Below, piece after piece: positions 1 to 7,810 of a stretch of DNA of 38,435 bases; position 1 is the stretch's first letter, and each line of letters begins with the position of its first letter. The stretch comes from Candidatus Bathyarchaeota archaeon. GTDB lineage: Archaea > Thermoproteota > Bathyarchaeia > 40CM-2-53-6 > FEN-987. The position numbers and the translations under genes were made by a program. The notes beneath the pieces were generated by a model. It was not told the origin of the DNA. It was given only the letters and a program-made list of their open reading frames with translations, and did not search any database. The stretch spans positions 1 to 38,435 of the forward strand of contig JALHTB010000013.1 of assembly GCA_022865625.1 (NCBI GenBank), in the 5' to 3' direction.

Positions 1-1
1 C

Positions 2-997
2 AACTACGGCACCATGATCAAGGTCGCCAAGGAGGAACGCGTGAGGGACGCTTCCTCAGGATTCTGGTCGAGGGAGTATCCAGTCGGGCAGCATGAGGAA
101 TGGAAACCGGGGCTGATCGTCGTTTTTCAGGGCGCTCCGACATCGGTCTACGCCGTGACAATAAATGCCTCAGGTCTCCCGAACACACTGACGTACACAA
201 TCACCGTTGACGGACAAGTCTACAAGTCAGTGTCCCCTGACACAGAGGAGAGGATCATATTCGACAAAGGCACGGCTCACACTGTCTCTGTCAGTAACAC
301 TATTGCTGGACCGGCTGGTGTAAGGTACGTGTGCAACGACAACAGAACAGATGTTTCAGCCGAGGTATCACTCATATTTGGCTACACTGTTGAGTACCTG
401 GTCACCTTCACGTTGGAACCGGACACCATGTTCCACACGTCGCCGAGCGGTTGGTATCCCGCAAATACCACTCTCATGGCCCAACGCACAGGCCCAGACC
501 TAACTGAGACAAGTCCAGGAACAAGGACAGTCTTCGACGGATGGTATCTGAACTCACAGAAACTCACTACTGAGCCATCAAGCATAATCGTGAACGGTCC
601 TATCACACTCATTGGACGATACAATACTGAGTACTACCTTGAAGTCAGAAGTCCTATTGGGAACACGGAAGGTTCAGGATGGTACCAGAAAGATAGTGTG
701 GCCTCATTCTCAGTAGACCGGACAACGCTTTCCGAAGTAGGATTCTTCGGCCTTCTCGGACTGAGACGATCATTCGTCAAATGGACTGGATCCAACAACT
801 TCCTAGGAGTCCAAGAGACGGCTCAGGGATCCGTAGTGATGAAGGAGCCTACTACGATCGAAGCAGTCTGGCAGGAAGATTGGAGTTCCATATTCCTGAG
901 TCTTGGCATTCTGTTTCTTGCAGTCGTAGTCATTGCATCCGCAATGGTCATTGTGGCTCGAAGAAGGCGTTCTCACGAGACGCCGAAACATCAGTAG
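2..997 (+). CDS. Membrane-anchored surface protein, C-terminal part (5' truncated by window)
   Basis: The reading frame is open to the left edge, and the first ATG (14) falls inside what reads as a folded domain, so this is probably the end of a longer gene. It has beta-rich extracellular modules. Two of them follow the pattern 'EYYLEVRS...G.GSGWY...F.W.G...M..P..I.A.W', which resembles divergent InlB/Flg_new B-repeats. A single C-terminal transmembrane helix (about residues 290-315 from the ATG) and an Arg-rich tail follow. This layout fits a protein exposed outside the cell and anchored by its C-terminus. The same repeat occurs in the surface proteins at 14450-17407 and 17750-18868. No enzymatic motif is visible. 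A cell-wall or S-layer-associated role is inference. Confidence 0.7.
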   Translation, partial: NYGTMIKVAKEERVRDASSGFWSREYPVGQHEEWKPGLIVVFQGAPTSVYAVTINASGLPNTLTYTITVDGQVYKSVSPDTEERIIFDKGTAHTVSVSNTIAGPAGVRYVCNDNRTDVSAEVSLIFGYTVEYLVTFTLEPDTMFHTSPSGWYPANTTLMAQRTGPDLTETSPGTRTVFDGWYLNSQKLTTEPSSIIVNGPITLIGRYNTEYYLEVRSPIGNTEGSGWYQKDSVASFSVDRTTLSEVGFFGLLGLRRSFVKWTGSNNFLGVQETAQGSVVMKEPTTIEAVWQEDWSSIFLSLGILFLAVVVIASAMVIVARRRRSHETPKHQ

Positions 998-1093
998 CTT
1001 GCGTAGGGGAAACCGGAATCGGAGCCACTTCGGACTTGGATAATTGAGATCAGAAAGGAAACGGGCGCATAGAGCTCGGGCTGAACTCAACTG

Positions 1094-1873
1094 TTAGATC
1101 TTGTAGCCGCCGTTGCCATACCAGTATACTATAGGCCAAGTGCTGGTGCTGCCGTGGCCGGTGTTCAAGTAGTTGTAGAGTTGAAGTGTCGCGTCCTTGA
1201 TGGTGGATCCTTGTGCCAGATACCTGAAGTATTTTATCGAGAGTGCATCCATTCGGCCCCATCCGAGTGAATACGGTTCATAGAAGCCGATGAACACTGC
1301 GGCGCCGGCAGAAATGAAAGCCGTTGAGAGTTCAGCGGATGGTCCCCCGAACACGTACACCAAGCCCTGACGAAGACTACCTGGAGAATAGTTGTGTTTC
1401 AGGAATAGCATGCTGAACCCTATGCAGTGACTGACCTGAAGTTCCCTGGCGGCGATCTGGGCCGCAAAGGTCGTACTGGATTTGCTGGTGACCGGCTCTC
1501 CTGAGCAGTAGTAACTCAATCCTTCATCGTAGAAGGATTCCGTTCTCAGAATGATGAGATCATAATTGGCAAGTCCTGTCATCAGAAACGAGATGGAGAC
1601 ATCCTCATTGAGCAAGATGTCCACGTGGTAACCTGCACGTTCAAGCTGAGTCACATACCCGTCACGGTACCAAGTCGGCATCCAACGCTCCCAAGGAGAG
1701 AGGAAGACCGCCTGTCTGCTCGTACTACTGAGCAGCGGCGCGGCAGACACGTTGACTGTTCCAACCGCTATGCTCAGAATGAACAGTGTTACTACAAGGA
1801 TTCTCTTCAAAGCGAGCGCGAACTCCTCTTGTGCACACTTTGATGGGTCACGTGAGGATAAGCTGGCTTTCAC
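1094..1873 (-). CDS. Secreted protein with weak caspase/C25/CHAT-like fold signal
   Basis: This gene converges on the surface protein to its left. The first residues are followed by Lys-Arg and a hydrophobic stretch ending in an Ala-rich cleavage-like site (about residues 22-46), so the product is probably exported. An internal ATG or GTG nearer the signal peptide could be the true start. The C-terminal half has the pattern small-G-G-x-S-A-E-L-x-x-A-F-x-x-x-G-A-x-x-x-I-G, then F-x-Y-L-A-Q-G-x-T-I-x-x-A. This resembles the segment after the catalytic Cys in C25 gingipain-like and CHAT peptidases. No Cys is seen at the expected place, so peptidase activity is doubtful. There is no membrane anchor at the C-terminus. 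Function is unknown; the fold suggestion rests on pattern memory only. Confidence 0.6.
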   Translation of the reverse strand: MKASLSSRDPSKCAQEEFALALKRILVVTLFILSIAVGTVNVSAAPLLSSTSRQAVFLSPWERWMPTWYRDGYVTQLERAGYHVDILLNEDVSISFLMTGLANYDLIILRTESFYDEGLSYYCSGEPVTSKSSTTFAAQIAARELQVSHCIGFSMLFLKHNYSPGSLRQGLVYVFGGPSAELSTAFISAGAAVFIGFYEPYSLGWGRMDALSIKYFRYLAQGSTIKDATLQLYNYLNTGHGSTSTWPIVYWYGNGGYKI

Positions 1874-2133
1874 ACGTGGAAGTCAAATAAGATGCAGAAT
1901 CGACAAGTGGTTATGCATCACCCGATGTATCCTTCGGCTGGCATTGACACGAGTCTTTCAATAGCCTCCTCCTCAACCTATGCCATTTTGGGGGATCGGT
2001 GTTAACCAAAATCAGAGTTTACTACTTGGGTGAATCTGATCTGCACGGAAAACGAATCCCGTCATTCTTCCGAAATGTACACATGTGAATCAATGCCATT
2101 GAACGACGCCTGCAGATAAGGTGTGAAGGCCAT

Positions 2134-3318
2134 ATGCTTCCCATCCAAGGGTTACCGGGGCTGAAGCAAACCTGTGCAATACTACTCGTCACTTTGGCCG
2201 CATCCGCGACTTCAGCTCCACTTGCTTGGAGCTACAGGTCAGGGAACTACTTGTGGGCCGTCGCTGTTTCGCATGACGGCATGTACGCGATTGCGGGCAG
2301 CGATGATATGCATGCATATTTCTTCGAAACTCAATCAGCGAAGGGGGAGCCCCTGTGGTCCCATGAGGCACAGGGATATGTGAGAGATGTGGCAATATCA
2401 TGGGACGGCAGTCGTGTTGTGACGAGCGACACGAACGGGAGCATCTTCTTCTTCCAACCCCGCATCTCCGGAAGGCCGACTTGGAGTTACCACGCGGAGT
2501 CTTCGATTGAGGCCCTTGCCATGAGCGATGACGGGGGCTATGTCGCAGCCGGGGATCGAAATGGCCACCTCTATATCTTCAGGGCAGATCAAGACGCTCC
2601 ACTCAGCTGGCGGAATACGATCCCAGGCGGAGTCTTGGCACTCTCCTTTTCAGAATCCCAATCGCTGGCAGTAACATCGGCTCGAGGGGGCATATACTTC
2701 TTTGATGAAACAACTCCACAATCCAGTTACTCGTGGTGCTTCCAAGAGTCCACGAGTTTCCCTCACGTCGCGATGGCAGACGACGCAAGCTATGTCGTTG
2801 CTGGAGCGAGCGACGGACTTCTGTATCTGCTCGGTCGAACAGGTCAACTAGTAGACAGCAAAAGACTGGGGGGTGCGATATCGTCTCTCTCGGTCTCAGA
2901 CACGGCGCGTCGAGTTGCCGCAGGAAACACAAAAGGTGTTATCTCGATCTACGAGATACAGACCGGACTTAACGAGCTAAAGGTGCTCGAGACAGAAGGA
3001 CCTGTCACATCTATCGCCCTTTCTGACAACGGTGAAAGGATTTTACTCGCAAACCTCGATGGGACAATATCCATGTTCGACCAATCGCTGACAACTCCTC
3101 TGTGGAGATATGGAACTGACGCAATCGTGCACTCGCTTTCCATCTCAGCCGACGGAAGAATCATGGCTGCAGGGAGCGACACCGGCAGCATCTACCTGTT
3201 CGCCGAGAAGGAAGCCCCGGGAATGGGCGACGCAGGAGCATATCTCTTCCTCGTGCCTGTTCTCTTCATAGTTATCACCGTAGTTCTCTTCGCATCGTAT
3301 CGGCGAAGGAAGAGATGA
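2134..3318 (+). CDS. Membrane-anchored WD40/PQQ-like beta-propeller protein
   Basis: The product has an N-terminal signal-like segment, then at least seven repeats of about 42 residues of the type 'AVSxDGxYxxAGxxDGxxYFF', and then one transmembrane helix (about residues 368-388) ending in Arg-Arg-Arg-Lys. The repeats match WD40-like/PQQ-like blades, so most of the protein should form a beta-propeller outside the membrane. Propellers of this kind usually act as binding scaffolds, and no catalytic residues are evident. The start is the first ATG after a 260-base spacer from the divergent gene. It lies just upstream of the small PEFG-tailed protein gene and may be co-transcribed with it. Its C-terminal anchor differs from that protein's tail because it lacks a PEF/PEY motif. 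Confidence 0.8.
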   Translation: MLPIQGLPGLKQTCAILLVTLAASATSAPLAWSYRSGNYLWAVAVSHDGMYAIAGSDDMHAYFFETQSAKGEPLWSHEAQGYVRDVAISWDGSRVVTSDTNGSIFFFQPRISGRPTWSYHAESSIEALAMSDDGGYVAAGDRNGHLYIFRADQDAPLSWRNTIPGGVLALSFSESQSLAVTSARGGIYFFDETTPQSSYSWCFQESTSFPHVAMADDASYVVAGASDGLLYLLGRTGQLVDSKRLGGAISSLSVSDTARRVAAGNTKGVISIYEIQTGLNELKVLETEGPVTSIALSDNGERILLANLDGTISMFDQSLTTPLWRYGTDAIVHSLSISADGRIMAAGSDTGSIYLFAEKEAPGMGDAGAYLFLVPVLFIVITVVLFASYRRRKR

Positions 3319-3392
3319 GGTCGGGGAGACTTGACAGAGGTGCGGGAAAGACTTATCCGACCCACCTCGATAACTACGAAGATGAGTCAACG

Positions 3393-3851
3393 ATGAAGCA
3401 CAAATCAGTCATCCTAGTTGTGCTTGTGGCGCTGTCTGCGTTCGCTTTCACGATCATGCCATCGCACGCGTCGATGTCAGTAATCAGGGGGACAGTCTCC
3501 TGGTTTGATCAGTATGGAAATCTTCACCCGCTGGCCTGGGCTCAGGTGACTGCGGCCGGCGAAGGCGAGGCTCCGGCAGTGACATCTTCCACGACTGACG
3601 GAGCGTACGTGATGTGGGTCGCACCGGGTACCTATAACCTCAGCGTCTCGCTTGATCCAGGATTCGTGCCACAGAGTCAGATGGTTACAGTACCGGATGG
3701 AGGCGCTGTCGTCGTCGATTTCGAGCTTCAGCCATCAGGCAAGCCTATCCCTGAGTATCCGTCGGCAGTGCAACCCGTGATGCTCGTTGTCGCCACACTC
3801 GCAGCAGCGATCGTGCTTCGACGGCGACGCCTCACTTCAACCCATACCTAA
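3393..3851 (+). CDS. Small secreted protein with PEFG-CTERM-like sorting tail
   Basis: I chose the ATG at 3393 because a classic signal peptide (Met-Lys-His-Lys, then a hydrophobic core, then SHA) begins there. The reading frame extends upstream into the end of the preceding gene, but that part does not look like protein. The mature part (about 90 residues) resembles a carboxypeptidase-regulatory-like/CNA-B beta-sandwich, with motifs such as TTDGAYVMWVAPGTYNLSV. The end has the tripartite layout of a sorting signal: Ile-Pro-Glu-Tyr-Pro, then a hydrophobic helix, then Arg-Arg-Arg-Arg. This resembles the archaeal PEFG-CTERM signal known as an archaeosortase substrate tag, with Tyr for Phe. The archaeosortase-like gene at 12722 is the obvious candidate partner; that link is inference. 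Confidence 0.75.
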   Translation: MKHKSVILVVLVALSAFAFTIMPSHASMSVIRGTVSWFDQYGNLHPLAWAQVTAAGEGEAPAVTSSTTDGAYVMWVAPGTYNLSVSLDPGFVPQSQMVTVPDGGAVVVDFELQPSGKPIPEYPSAVQPVMLVVATLAAAIVLRRRRLTSTHT

Positions 3852-3917
3852 GAGCCTCAGTTGTGTACTCGCAGGCCGACCACGGGCGAATTCGTCTCTC
3901 TCACGAGTGGAGTCTAT

Positions 3918-6140
3918 CTAGCGCTCGCCACCGGGGAGCGAAATGAACTCCATGCGTCCTTTCGATCCGATCTTGAAGCCAACCCAGTCATGCTCATGTT
4001 CTATGCCTCGGGCCTTCTTCACAAGTAGACGACCTCTGATCCTGCGAGTGCCAACCGACCCCTCGGTTTGAAGGACACAGTCGGAGGCTTCTTCGAACCT
4101 TCCGAGCAACTCGGGTCCAATTATCGTTGTGGTGACATAGAGGAAGCTTCCGCCTGACTTGGTTGTGCGTGCTCCGTAATAACGCAAGAAGTCGAGGCAT
4201 CGCTCTGGGCTGGCTGACATGACGATGGGTGTCAGCGAGTCGAGGAATACGTCAGCTACTCCTCCCAGTTCCTCGATGCAGCTCGTCAACTGGATTCCGA
4301 GGCTCGTCAGGTCGGTTGGAGAGGGAACGGAGTGTCTCTCAGGGGAGGACGCCTCAGTTGTGCCCGAGTAGGCATCAACAAATCTAAGCTTCCTCTCACG
4401 CTCACAAACCTGTGCGTCAAATCCCATTTTTGCCAACTGGTCTCTGATTTTCATTGGGAGTTCTGCGTTTGACACGTAGACACAGGATCTGCCGTCGCGG
4501 AGCGAATCCGCCAGGATATTCTGGAGGAGGACGCTCTTTCCACTCCCTGACGGACCAACAATCATCATCACTATTGCTCGGGGTATTGTTCCACCAAGCA
4601 GTTCTGCAACATTCCTGAAACGTCGTCTCGCTACCCTGCGACGAGCCACTGCATACACTCCGAAGACAGTGGCGACTGCCACCGCACCAAGTATGAGCAT
4701 TGCATCTTCCGAGATGCCAGCCATGACTGGCAACTCGAGCGCTGTTCCTCCCAGCGCACGTGAGTGAGTCACATTAAGGAAATGCTTGGATCCAAGAATG
4801 GAAATGACGGAAACCTCATATTCCCCCAGAGGAACGGAGGCAAAACGGGCCACTCCGCTGCTGTCGCTTAGAGCCGTAGCAACAAGTGTGCCGTTGAGAT
4901 ACAAGCTAACCTTGGCTCCAGAGACTGGAAAGCTTAGGGCCTGAAGGTGAACAGCTATGGTCCAATCATACAAGGGCAGTTCAAGATGAAGTATCGTGTC
5001 TGACGCAACATCGATCACTTGCGAGTAGATCAGTATCGACTCCCTTCGCACAAACAAAGAGAGCGCACCAACGGCTACGCTTGATGGGACTTGGATAGTC
5101 GCCATGCCGGACGAGTCGGTTGTGACTTCGCCGACCAATTGGTCAATCGCGAAAATGGAGATGTTCAAGTCCGGGATTGGTCGCGATTGCGGATCAATCA
5201 TCCTCAGAACCAGTGTATGGAAACCCATGATGATGATCCGTTTTGCGGTGAGGAAAATCCTGTTGGCAGCGTCCACAACACTCACAGTCACATCGTAGGC
5301 ACCGGTACGTATCTCAATGGGGAGTGCATAGTCAAGGCGAAACGGGACGTCTGTCCGAGATGTCAGATTCATTGGAGCATCTCTGATAAGAACGAATCCG
5401 GACGCGTTCACGAGGCTCAAGGAGACCATCCGCACATTCGTGCCATGGAAGGGATCCTCGACAGTAACTCCGGCTACCAGCCTTACGATACCGGACTCGT
5501 TTTCGGGGAAAATTGTTGACACTCTGCCGGACTCGTCGTGAACTCGTAGGGTGATCCTGGGGATCGATTCCACTTGCAGTGTCAGTCGAGTCGGAGCTGA
5601 TGGATCATCCCATAGCATCATTACCGGTATCTGCTTGGTGGGTGTGAATTGAGCCTCAAAGCTTACAGTCGATCCGGCTTCGACTGCCCAGTCTACCGTT
5701 CCAAGACCGAATTCCACTTTGTAGAGAACGGTAGACAGCCCCACTGTCACGGATGCAGACCTTATCTCTACAACGGACGCGTTCGCTGTTACCTCTGATA
5801 TCACGACTCTTAGCATTCCCCGAACATTCTCCTGAGCCCTAAGCCAGACAAACACACCAATTCTGCCGAGTATGTGCAATGGTGCTGAGAGAGGGGGAAC
5901 AAGGGTGAATACGAGGCCCTGTCGCACATCAGCAGAGTTTCTCGAAGTGGCGTTACCTCTGAGGCTGAGAACTCGGCCTCCCACAGAGGTGGCCGACGGA
6001 TCAGTGTGAGCATAGAGAGTCACCTCGGTAGTGACACGATCCGCGCTCGCTAGCGTCGGATGAGGCTGCGCTATCGCTAAGATGGCAATCAGCAAGATAA
6101 GCGCAGTATGGGAGCGCATGCCTCGATCCGCTACCATCAT
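3918..6140 (-). CDS. Transmembrane receptor-like protein with cytoplasmic KaiC-like ATPase domain
   Basis: A signal peptide is followed by about 450 residues of beta-sandwich extracellular domains, including a carboxypeptidase-regulatory-like repeat (TTDSSGMATIQVP and SDSSGVARFASVP). One transmembrane helix (about 483-500) and a basic stop-transfer run follow. The last 230 residues are a RecA/KaiC-like ATPase with Walker A GPSGSGKS at 529-536 and a Walker B-like strand FLDSLTPIVM. Extracellular sensing is thus physically joined to a cytoplasmic KaiC domain. A TATA-like element at 6156-6164 sits only about 20 bases from the first ATG. The eighth codon, ATG at 6119, directly before the signal peptide, is therefore a better start for a short-leader mRNA. 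It is head-to-head with the KaiC-like gene at 6252. A role in signalling is inference; the domain order is visible. Confidence 0.85.
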   Translation of the reverse strand: MMVADRGMRSHTALILLIAILAIAQPHPTLASADRVTTEVTLYAHTDPSATSVGGRVLSLRGNATSRNSADVRQGLVFTLVPPLSAPLHILGRIGVFVWLRAQENVRGMLRVVISEVTANASVVEIRSASVTVGLSTVLYKVEFGLGTVDWAVEAGSTVSFEAQFTPTKQIPVMMLWDDPSAPTRLTLQVESIPRITLRVHDESGRVSTIFPENESGIVRLVAGVTVEDPFHGTNVRMVSLSLVNASGFVLIRDAPMNLTSRTDVPFRLDYALPIEIRTGAYDVTVSVVDAANRIFLTAKRIIIMGFHTLVLRMIDPQSRPIPDLNISIFAIDQLVGEVTTDSSGMATIQVPSSVAVGALSLFVRRESILIYSQVIDVASDTILHLELPLYDWTIAVHLQALSFPVSGAKVSLYLNGTLVATALSDSSGVARFASVPLGEYEVSVISILGSKHFLNVTHSRALGGTALELPVMAGISEDAMLILGAVAVATVFGVYAVARRRVARRRFRNVAELLGGTIPRAIVMMIVGPSGSGKSVLLQNILADSLRDGRSCVYVSNAELPMKIRDQLAKMGFDAQVCERERKLRFVDAYSGTTEASSPERHSVPSPTDLTSLGIQLTSCIEELGGVADVFLDSLTPIVMSASPERCLDFLRYYGARTTKSGGSFLYVTTTIIGPELLGRFEEASDCVLQTEGSVGTRRIRGRLLVKKARGIEHEHDWVGFKIGSKGRMEFISLPGGER

Positions 6141-6155
6141 GGCATGGAGTGGTCA

Positions 6156-6164
6156 CATATAATT
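6156..6164 (-). promoter_or_regulatory. TATA-like element for the KaiC-fusion receptor gene
   Basis: On the minus strand this reads AATTATATG and lies in the intergenic space shared with the divergent KaiC-like gene. A start site about 25 bases downstream would fall near 6134, after the first possible ATG. This argues for translation from the ATG at 6119. Confidence 0.5.
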
Positions 6165-6251
6165 CTAGCATGTGGTGAGTACGGGAGCAGACATGCCTCA
6201 AATTCTTAATACGAACGATGAACCTACGGTGGACAGTTGCAGTGCATCACC

Positions 6252-7007
6252 ATGGAACGCATCTCATCTGGGGTCAAAGGGCTGGACGAGATTCTCGGAG
6301 GGGGCTTTCCCAAGGGCAGAACGATCCTTGCAGTCGGAAGCCCTGGCTCAGGTAAGACAATCCTTGCGATCCAATTCCTCCGAGCAGGAGCCGTCGCAGG
6401 CGAGCGTTCTATCTACATCACTTTCGATGAGAAGCCCGAGCAGGTGAAGGAGAACGTATCAGAGTTCGGTTGGGATCTAGATCGTCTAGAAGCCGAGGGC
6501 AAGATACTGTTCGTTGATGCAACGCCATTCAGGCGGATGAAGACACTTTCCGAAATCGGGTCTGGTGGGAGTCGTGATCTCCTCGTGCAAGAGGTCATCC
6601 CGGAAGTCACCCTAGGAGGGCTCGTTGAGACAGTCAAACGCCTTGCTGAGGAAGAGGGTGTCACACGACTCGCCGTTGACCCCATCACCTCACTGTCGGT
6701 CAGATACCAATCGCCCGTAAAGAGGAGACGTGCTATGTTGATGCTTTTTGATGCTCTTTCTTCAACCGGTGCGACATGCATCGTGACAAGTGAGATGAGA
6801 ACCTCCATGCTGAGTCGAGAGTTCCAACTTGAGGAGTTCCTATCCCAAGGCGTGGTGCTCTTGCGTACGGGCATTCGTGAAGGCAATGTCGTGAGAGCGA
6901 TCCAAGTGGAGAAGATGAGAGGAATCGCACATGACACGCAACTAAGACCATACCTCATCGGCCCGAGAGGTATCGAAGTCTTCTCAAAAGACAAAGTCTT
7001 CAAGTGA
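6252..7007 (+). CDS. KaiC-like RecA-superfamily ATPase (single domain)
   Basis: The 251-residue product starts with the family signature SGVKGLDEILGGGFPKG. It has Walker A GSPGSGKT at residues 29-36, the segment TFDEKPEQVKEN, which corresponds to the catalytic acidic pair region of KaiC, a Walker B strand ending in VDPITSL, and a C-terminal strand IQVEKMRGIAHD typical of archaeal KaiC proteins. Archaeal single-domain KaiC proteins are ATPases of mostly unknown targets, linked to regulation of signalling or motility. I chose the ATG at 6252 because the family motif begins at once; an ATG five codons earlier is possible. A weak TATA-like CTTAAT lies at 6205-6210. Its divergent neighbour carries a KaiC domain on a membrane receptor, which suggests the two may form mixed oligomers. 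Confidence 0.9.
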   Translation: MERISSGVKGLDEILGGGFPKGRTILAVGSPGSGKTILAIQFLRAGAVAGERSIYITFDEKPEQVKENVSEFGWDLDRLEAEGKILFVDATPFRRMKTLSEIGSGGSRDLLVQEVIPEVTLGGLVETVKRLAEEEGVTRLAVDPITSLSVRYQSPVKRRRAMLMLFDALSSTGATCIVTSEMRTSMLSREFQLEEFLSQGVVLLRTGIREGNVVRAIQVEKMRGIAHDTQLRPYLIGPRGIEVFSKDKVFK

Positions 7008-7099
7008 CAAGAGGAAAACCGGCGCGGGAGCCCCATATCTATCGTACTCTGAGGTGTTCCTGATCGCACAACCCGCTAGATAATCAAGAAGAGGACTGA

Positions 7100-7810
7100 A
7101 TGGTGGCATCGGTACGAGTGCTTTGTGTAGGATTTCTGCTGTTTGTTGTCTTCAGTATCGCAGCAGGGCTTGGCAATCAAGGTGCCTTCGACTTGGCGCT
7201 ACGAGCAGAGGCAAGTTGGAAGGAGACCCCTGAGCTTCGAGTGATCATGACTTCGACCTCAGATTGGGCGCGTATCATGTTTGATGATTTCAACAACACT
7301 CATACGAACGGGATCAGGTTCAGCCGCATACTTGGATGCGGCTGGTTCTTCGGTAATGACACGGACGACCGCATAGACCGTGGAAAGTCTCTCACCTACG
7401 TTGACGTAATCTACAACACGACGATAGCTCGCACAGGTGACTTCGTCGGCTTCTACAAGGGAGACAACGACTTCAGCTACACGCGGATGTTCGTTGACCT
7501 GATACTTGAAATCAATGTGTCAGCGTCGCAAAGATACTTCTACCTCGTTGTCGCTGGCGCTGGAGTAACGACATTCCAAGTAGCTGCCAAGGTTTCGGGC
7601 GTCACACTCTGGCAGGACACAGTTCAAGGTAACAGTTTCACTCAGTATCTGAGCCGATCGGTCTCTGCCGCTGCCTTCTTTCCAAAACAGACGCTCGATA
7701 GCAGTGCAGTATTCCTCCTCGTTGGGCTAGTTGCCGTCGTGTTGGTAGTTGCCAATCCGCTTGTTCGAAGGCAGAAGAAAGGAGAATATGAAGAATGGAA
7801 TGGCCTGTGA
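7100..7810 (+). CDS. Membrane-anchored ectodomain protein, first gene of the archaeosortase operon
   Basis: The 236-residue product has an N-terminal hydrophobic signal/anchor (about 6-24), a beta-rich ectodomain with several N-glycosylation sequons (NNT, NDT, NTT, NVS), and a C-terminal transmembrane helix (about 203-222) followed by Arg-Arg-Gln-Lys-Lys. A GAGG sequence at 7091-7094 precedes the ATG at 7100, supporting the start. The end overlaps the start of the next gene (7795) by 16 bases, so the two are probably translationally coupled. I recognise no family. Its place at the head of the operon with glycosyltransferases and an archaeosortase-like enzyme suggests a surface component handled by that machinery, but this is inference. 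Confidence 0.7.
   Translation: MVASVRVLCVGFLLFVVFSIAAGLGNQGAFDLALRAEASWKETPELRVIMTSTSDWARIMFDDFNNTHTNGIRFSRILGCGWFFGNDTDDRIDRGKSLTYVDVIYNTTIARTGDFVGFYKGDNDFSYTRMFVDLILEINVSASQRYFYLVVAGAGVTTFQVAAKVSGVTLWQDTVQGNSFTQYLSRSVSAAAFFPKQTLDSSAVFLLVGLVAVVLVVANPLVRRQKKGEYEEWNGL

Noticed and set aside
5091..5519. Plus-strand open frame opposite the TM-KaiC gene
   Set aside because: The minus strand encodes continuous beta-sandwich repeats; the plus frame shows no domain features.
6413..7069. Long open frame (218 codons) on the minus strand opposite the KaiC-like gene
   Set aside because: The plus-strand KaiC has all family motifs; the antisense frame is Ser/Arg-rich with no domain pattern and is a codon-bias shadow.
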